The translations under genes were made by a program, and so were the position numbers. From Candidatus Gastranaerophilales bacterium (GTDB taxonomy: Bacteria > Cyanobacteriota > Vampirovibrionia > Gastranaerophilales > Gastranaerophilaceae), in assembly GCA_944324455.1 (NCBI GenBank), contig CALUWJ010000002.1:62001-126000 (forward strand): a stretch of 64,000 nucleotides of DNA. Reading direction: 5' to 3'. Of the stretch, positions 59,888 to 64,000 are shown piece after piece. The notes below the pieces were generated by a model. It did no database searches. It saw only the letters and a list, made by a program, of their open reading frames with translations, and was not told the DNA's origin. How positions within the stretch are numbered: position 1 is the first letter of the stretch; every line of letters starts with the position of its first letter.

Positions 59888-60853
59888 TTAAACCCTCACT
59901 CTTGGATCAGTTAATTTAAGTAAAATGTCAGCCAGTATATTTCCCATGATTAGCATAATCGCACCAAACATCAAGCTTGCCATTACAAGATTGATATCAG
60001 ATTGCATAACAGCTTCTAAGATTAATTTTCCAAGTCCAGGATATTGAAAAACATATTCTGTTAAGGCGGCACCTGATAATAAGCCTGCAAACTCAAAACC
60101 CAAAAGAGTTATTATAGGGTTAATTGCATTTCTTAGTGCATGCTTAATTATAACTTTTGTTTTAGTCAAGCCTTTTGCATAAGCAAATTTTACATATTCA
60201 GAATTTAAAACATCCAAAAGATTTGCTCTCATCTGACGAGCTAAGGATGATAGTGATATTGTTGTTAAAACAAATGCAGGTAAAAATAAATGCCAAGAAA
60301 TATCAATAAACTTTTGAAATATTGTCATATCTGAAAAATTGACACTTGTAAGTCCGCCGACAGGAAACCAACCCGTTTTCTGCGCAAATAATAACAAAAG
60401 TATCGCAAAGAAAAAAGATGGAATGGCCATTCCAATACTTGATAGCACAGTAAGCATTTTATCAAACAAAGAGTTATAATATACGGCTGCTAAAACACCC
60501 AAAGGAATAGCAATAATCCAACTGAAAAATACAACAACACTTGAAAGTAAGAGTGTATTTAAAATTCTACCTTTAATTTTTGTTGAAACCTTTGTATTAT
60601 CAGTACAATAACCCAGATTTCCGCTTATAAAATTCTTTGCCCATAACCCATATTGTATTATAACAGGTTTATCTAACCCAAGCCTTTTTGTTTCTTTTGC
60701 AATTGTTTCCTCGCTTATAGCCGGATTAAGTTTCAATTGCGCCAAAGGATCCACGGGAGATAATCTAATCAGAAAAAAACTGATTAGAGATACCATAAAT
60801 AATATTGGAATTGCGCCAAGCAATCTTCTTAATATATATATCCAAGTACTCAT
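59888..60853 (-). CDS. peptide ABC transporter permease, OppB/DppB type
   Basis: The 321-residue protein starts ILRRLLGAIPILFMVSLISF, FLIRLSPVDPLAQL, as in OppB/DppB. It has six membrane helices and an EAA-like segment YAKGLTKTKVIIKHALRNAI. The partner permease follows directly. The absence of oppA, oppD and oppF nearby means the transporter is assembled from genes elsewhere. Upstream a TPR gene precedes by 37 bases on the same strand. Confidence 0.94.
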   Translation of the reverse strand: MSTWIYILRRLLGAIPILFMVSLISFFLIRLSPVDPLAQLKLNPAISEETIAKETKRLGLDKPVIIQYGLWAKNFISGNLGYCTDNTKVSTKIKGRILNTLLLSSVVVFFSWIIAIPLGVLAAVYYNSLFDKMLTVLSSIGMAIPSFFFAILLLLFAQKTGWFPVGGLTSVNFSDMTIFQKFIDISWHLFLPAFVLTTISLSSLARQMRANLLDVLNSEYVKFAYAKGLTKTKVIIKHALRNAINPIITLLGFEFAGLLSGAALTEYVFQYPGLGKLILEAVMQSDINLVMASLMFGAIMLIMGNILADILLKLTDPRVRV

Positions 60854-60890
60854 TTTAAATAATCCTACAATAATTTTTTATAAATATAAA

Positions 60891-62483
60891 TTAGTTAAAT
60901 AGGTTATTTAGCCTTTCTTGAATATCGGATGGATCAATTTCATTTGTTATATTATTTACATCCATCGCTTGCTGGAAATATTTTGCTGCTTCAACATTTT
61001 CACCTTTAAGCGCATAACATCTGCCAAGATTATAATATGCAAGTGCATAATTTGGATTACATTCAATAGCTCTTTCAAAACAATCAACTGCATTTTGAAT
61101 TTGCACCAAATCATCAAGATAAATAACGCCAAGATTATTGTGAGCTATATCATAACTTTGGTCATATTTTATTGAAAGATGATATTCTTTTATAGCTTCA
61201 TCAATATCACCCATACCCCAATATAAATAACCTAAATTACAATGTATTTTTGAATTTTCAGGCTCAAGCTCTAATGCTCTACGATAAACAATTAACGCGT
61301 TTTTGTAATCTTCGTTATCATAAAATGCACTACCTAGAGAAATATATACATCAATTTCTTTTGGGGATAGTGAATTTGCTAAATGATAATTTGCTATTGC
61401 ACAATCCGTATTTTTCAACACATTTTGCTGTATATATCCTAATGTTTGAGCAACAATGCTTGTCCAATTTGGCTTTGGGTTAATTGTAATTGCAGCCTGA
61501 TAATGAGAAATTGCTTTTTGTGCTTCGCCTTTCATAAAATACAAATTAGCGATATTTGAATGCAAAACTGCATTATTTGGGTGAATTTTTATGTATTTTT
61601 TATAATATGAAATTGCATTTTCATAATCACCCAACTCCTCATAAGCTTGAACAATACCTGAGTATGCAGTGTAGTTCAATGAGTCAATCCACAATGACAT
61701 TTTATATTCTACGATAGCTTCTTCTAATTTTCCTGTTTTTCTGTACGCATCACCTAAAAGAGTGTACAAAATTGAAAAACCCGGCATTTTATCAATTGCT
61801 TGACTATACGCCTGAAATGCATGTTCAATATCGCCAGCCGCAAGATATCCATCCGCTTTTAAAAGAACAGGGATTATTTTAATCCATTTTGCTTTATCTT
61901 TTAAATTTTTTATCGCCTCTTTGTCAAAAGGCAATGTTAAATAAGAAAGCAATAATTCATAAATTGCTAAAATTTTCTTCTTTTTATTGGTAAAATACAA
62001 TGAATTTAAAAGTCTAAACTTTGAATAATGAAGTCTTGATGAATTTAAAAATACATGCTTTAATGCTAAATTCACATAATCAAGAGCATCTTGAAATCTG
62101 TCTTTTTTCTTTAAGCAATTAGAAATCATATAATAGGTTTGAGCTTTAGGCGCACTTTTATCAATTGCAATATTGAAATAATTAATGGCTTTATCTAATT
62201 CACCTTTATAATACAAAGCAAGTCCTATTTTATAATATATTTCACCATTATCTATCAAAACTTCAGCTGCTTTTTGATATTCCGTTATTGCTTCATCAAT
62301 ATATTGTTTAGCTTGATAAATATCTAAATGCCAATCCAGATATAAATCACCAAGTCTAATGTGTAAATTTGTATCATTCGGTTCATTAATTAAGAGATTT
62401 TGACAATATTCAATAGCTTTTTGAATGTCGCCGTTTTTAGTCATTTTATTAATTTCTTTGTTGATTTTTTTTATATTTTCCAA
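60891..62483 (-). CDS. large TPR-repeat protein
   Basis: The 530-residue soluble protein consists almost entirely of TPR units of 34 residues, about 13 to 14 by eye. Examples: AEVLIDNGEIYYKIGLALYY, AFQAYSQAIDKMPGFSILYT, AISYYKKYIKIHPNNAVLHS and NALIVYRRALELEPENSKIH. No signal peptide or catalytic domain is visible. Such proteins are scaffolds for protein complexes; relatives often serve in pilus assembly or as GlcNAc-transferase-like scaffolds. The partner is unknown. Confidence 0.88.
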   Translation of the reverse strand: MENIKKINKEINKMTKNGDIQKAIEYCQNLLINEPNDTNLHIRLGDLYLDWHLDIYQAKQYIDEAITEYQKAAEVLIDNGEIYYKIGLALYYKGELDKAINYFNIAIDKSAPKAQTYYMISNCLKKKDRFQDALDYVNLALKHVFLNSSRLHYSKFRLLNSLYFTNKKKKILAIYELLLSYLTLPFDKEAIKNLKDKAKWIKIIPVLLKADGYLAAGDIEHAFQAYSQAIDKMPGFSILYTLLGDAYRKTGKLEEAIVEYKMSLWIDSLNYTAYSGIVQAYEELGDYENAISYYKKYIKIHPNNAVLHSNIANLYFMKGEAQKAISHYQAAITINPKPNWTSIVAQTLGYIQQNVLKNTDCAIANYHLANSLSPKEIDVYISLGSAFYDNEDYKNALIVYRRALELEPENSKIHCNLGYLYWGMGDIDEAIKEYHLSIKYDQSYDIAHNNLGVIYLDDLVQIQNAVDCFERAIECNPNYALAYYNLGRCYALKGENVEAAKYFQQAMDVNNITNEIDPSDIQERLNNLFN

Positions 62484-62508
62484 AATAACTCCCGTATTTT
62501 ATATTGTT

Positions 62509-63087
62509 TTATTTCATTAATTTAAAAACATATTTCATTATCTTATCTTCATCATGAGAATTCAGATTATCATATTTTGCAACAAATTTATGTGCATTCA
62601 TCTTTATAATTATAGCATCACAACTAATATTTTTTCCTAAATCATTTTCACTAAATTTTATTTTTACTTTATCATTAATGTTAAAGTTGGGATAAGAAGA
62701 TGTAAAAGCGATTCCGCCAGCTGAAATATTTAATGCGACACAACTAATCGTTTTTGAATTAAATTCAATTACAAAATGAAGATTGCTGACAACTCTGGCA
62801 AATTCTCTTTTTTGTTCAATTTCAACAGCTTTATTGTTTTCAACAATGATACAACCATTATTATTAATAGTGCTTATTACTGATGAATACATATATTTAA
62901 TTCCCAAATGAGTAGCAACAATTAAATATAGATCATCAAGTTCTTTTAATGATTTAGCAGCCAATATATCTGTATCATCTATTTTAATCATGACTCTATC
63001 AAATGTATAATCTATAACACTGCCATTGATAACTTCATTTTTATTAAATTTTATTTGTAATTTTTGTGCTACCCTAATTTCATTCAT
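62509..63087 (-). CDS. PilZ-domain protein (c-di-GMP receptor candidate)
   Basis: The 192-residue protein has an N-terminal YcgR-N/PilZN-like beta domain (about 1-90) and a C-terminal PilZ domain. The two c-di-GMP binding motifs are intact: RxxxR as REFAR at about 94-98 and NxSxxG as NISAGG at about 120-125. This layout is typical of YcgR-like regulators of motility or surface attachment. It follows the cyclo-ligase by 49 bases, and a TPR gene follows after 25 bases. Confidence 0.88.
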   Translation of the reverse strand: MNEIRVAQKLQIKFNKNEVINGSVIDYTFDRVMIKIDDTDILAAKSLKELDDLYLIVATHLGIKYMYSSVISTINNNGCIIVENNKAVEIEQKREFARVVSNLHFVIEFNSKTISCVALNISAGGIAFTSSYPNFNINDKVKIKFSENDLGKNISCDAIIIKMNAHKFVAKYDNLNSHDEDKIMKYVFKLMK

Positions 63088-63136
63088 ATAACGATTTTAA
63101 AAGATTTTTAAAATTAAAGCAAATTATTTAGTTCAA

Positions 63137-63682
63137 TCAATTTAAATCAGAAATCAAATAATCGCATTTGATGTCATTTTCTTCTTGAAAATCAAAAGGG
63201 CAAATAAATTCACTAGAAATAACTGCTACCTTTTTTGCTTTTACATTGTTTTGTGCTAAAAATCTATCGTAAAAACCTTTTCCGTATCCGATTCTATAAC
63301 CTTTTTTATTAACCAATAAAGCAGGTATATATATTATATCTAAAATTTCAGGGTTAATTTTTTCTCCAACAGGTTCTAATATACCCCATTTTGACAATTG
63401 AAGTTTTTCAAATGAAACAAACTTCACAAACTCAAGATTATTTTTGCTGCATCTTGGTAAATAAAAATTTTTATTGCTTATTTTAAATAAACCCGTTATA
63501 TCAATTTCATTTTTTATTGGAAAATATAAGGCAACATTTTTTGCCATCACAAAATCTGATGATTTTATGATTTTTGTCAAAATTCTACATGACTTTGATT
63601 TAATTTCATCAACATAAGGATTGCTAAATCGCAACTTTAGTGCATCTTTTCTTAATTTTGTTTTTTCGATTGTTAATAACAT
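63137..63682 (-). CDS. 5-formyltetrahydrofolate cyclo-ligase
   Basis: The enzyme turns 5-formyl-THF into 5,10-methenyl-THF with ATP. The 181-residue protein has the N-terminal KTKLRKDALKLRFS, NVALYFPIKNEIDITGLF, YLPRCSK, and the family signature RIGYGKGFYDRFLAQ near the C-terminus (here as KKGYRIGYGKGFYDRFL). Length is typical (about 180-200). It starts one base after the stop of the HIT gene, so the two are coupled. Confidence 0.93.
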   Translation of the reverse strand: MLLTIEKTKLRKDALKLRFSNPYVDEIKSKSCRILTKIIKSSDFVMAKNVALYFPIKNEIDITGLFKISNKNFYLPRCSKNNLEFVKFVSFEKLQLSKWGILEPVGEKINPEILDIIYIPALLVNKKGYRIGYGKGFYDRFLAQNNVKAKKVAVISSEFICPFDFQEENDIKCDYLISDLN

Positions 63683-63683
63683 A

Positions 63684-63992
63684 TTAATCAGCCAAAATAT
63701 GGATATGCAAGTGCATTACTTCTTGACCTGCTTGTTTACCCGTATTAATTAAAGTTTTAAAATCAGAAATATTTTCCTGTATATTAATTTTTTTTATCGC
63801 CTCAAATAATTTTTTGATTAATTCCATATCATCAGCTTGAGCTAGTGATTCAATGTGTTTTTTAGGAATAACAAGAATATGCTTTTTTGCTTTTGGATTA
63901 ATATCGTTTATTGCAAAACAATAATCATCCTCATAAACAAACTTAGAAGGTATTTCTTTATTTAAAATCTTACAAAAAATACAATTTTCCAT
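63684..63992 (-). CDS. HIT-family nucleotide-binding protein
   Basis: The 102-residue protein has the HINT-type start CIFCKILNKEIPSKFVYEDD, DINPKAKKHILVIPKKHIES and the histidine triad HLHIHILAD, with the catalytic His residues. HINT-type proteins hydrolyse purine phosphoramidates. The chain ends right after the triad and so lacks the usual last 10 residues (GGRxxxWPPG-like), making it slightly short. It is the first gene of the minus-strand block in the window; more genes may lie upstream beyond the edge. Confidence 0.9.
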   Translation of the reverse strand: MENCIFCKILNKEIPSKFVYEDDYCFAINDINPKAKKHILVIPKKHIESLAQADDMELIKKLFEAIKKINIQENISDFKTLINTGKQAGQEVMHLHIHILAD

Positions 63993-64000
63993 TTTAATTT

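Noticed and set aside
1-64000. tRNA or other stable RNA genes
   Set aside because: No cloverleaf T-arm (GGTTCRA with flanking stems) was seen in the intergenic regions, which are short and AT-rich. Weak cases cannot be excluded without a covariance-model search.

Overview
The window is about 30% G+C, densely coded, and fits a Gram-negative, fermentative, non-photosynthetic member of the cyanobacterial lineage (Vampirovibrionia/Melainabacteria, probably Gastranaerophilales). This placement is inferred from: a ThiD2-ThiE fusion of the kind known in cyanobacteria; AdhE with a nearby Rex repressor; NadB/NadC; a YidC without the large proteobacterial N-terminal domain; type IV pilin and lipoprotein machinery; and many short lineage-type proteins of unknown function. 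No rRNA, tRNA, CRISPR array, insertion sequence or prophage was seen.

Layout. 1-5 kb: a minus-strand run aroF, glyQ and two tandem APC amino-acid permeases, the second cut by the window edge. 5-12 kb: rnhA, rmuC, a secreted small protein, a zinc-ribbon membrane protein and ftsH. 12-16 kb: folK, a flavoprotein, a dihydrolipoamide dehydrogenase-like gene and lipA on plus, then an HspR-like MerR regulator and rimO on minus. 17-21 kb: a polytopic glycosyltransferase-like protein, a repeat protein, and a compact three-gene operon (small membrane protein, ECF sigma factor, Spy/CpxP-like periplasmic protein) that resembles the CnrYXH metal-sensing system. 21-24 kb: fusA and an EF-hand protein. 24-29 kb: three large or medium acidic coiled-coil proteins, one with EF-hands and a lytic transglycosylase domain. 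29-31 kb: a type IV pilin-like protein carrying a very cysteine-rich body, divergent from a small XRE repressor, with two inverted-repeat operators in the shared 89-bp spacer.

31-38 kb: a NUDIX hydrolase, thiD2-thiE, a second ECF sigma factor with a probable anti-sigma factor, murA, yidC, mnmE and a FAD oxidoreductase. 38-44 kb: an orphan NarL-type response regulator, a rhodanese, rex and adhE. 44-52 kb: a stand-alone TOPRIM protein, a degenerate SDR, nadC/nadB, gpmI, lgt with a TPR lipoprotein, and a degenerate fucosyltransferase-like (GT11) protein. 52-64 kb: an unbroken minus-strand block with a GerMN protein, truB, rbfA, infB, a TPR protein, mgtC, two oligopeptide permease subunits, a TPR protein, a PilZ protein, 5-formyl-THF cyclo-ligase and a HIT protein.

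The most interesting material is the CnrYXH-like sigma operon with its own ECF-type promoter, the cysteine-rich pilin with its divergent repressor and operators, and the EF-hand/coiled-coil/transglycosylase cluster. Several plus-strand genes also seem to be transcribed from a -10 box 3-8 bases before the ATG, which suggests leaderless mRNAs. All functions are read from sequence patterns and memory of the families; no search was run.
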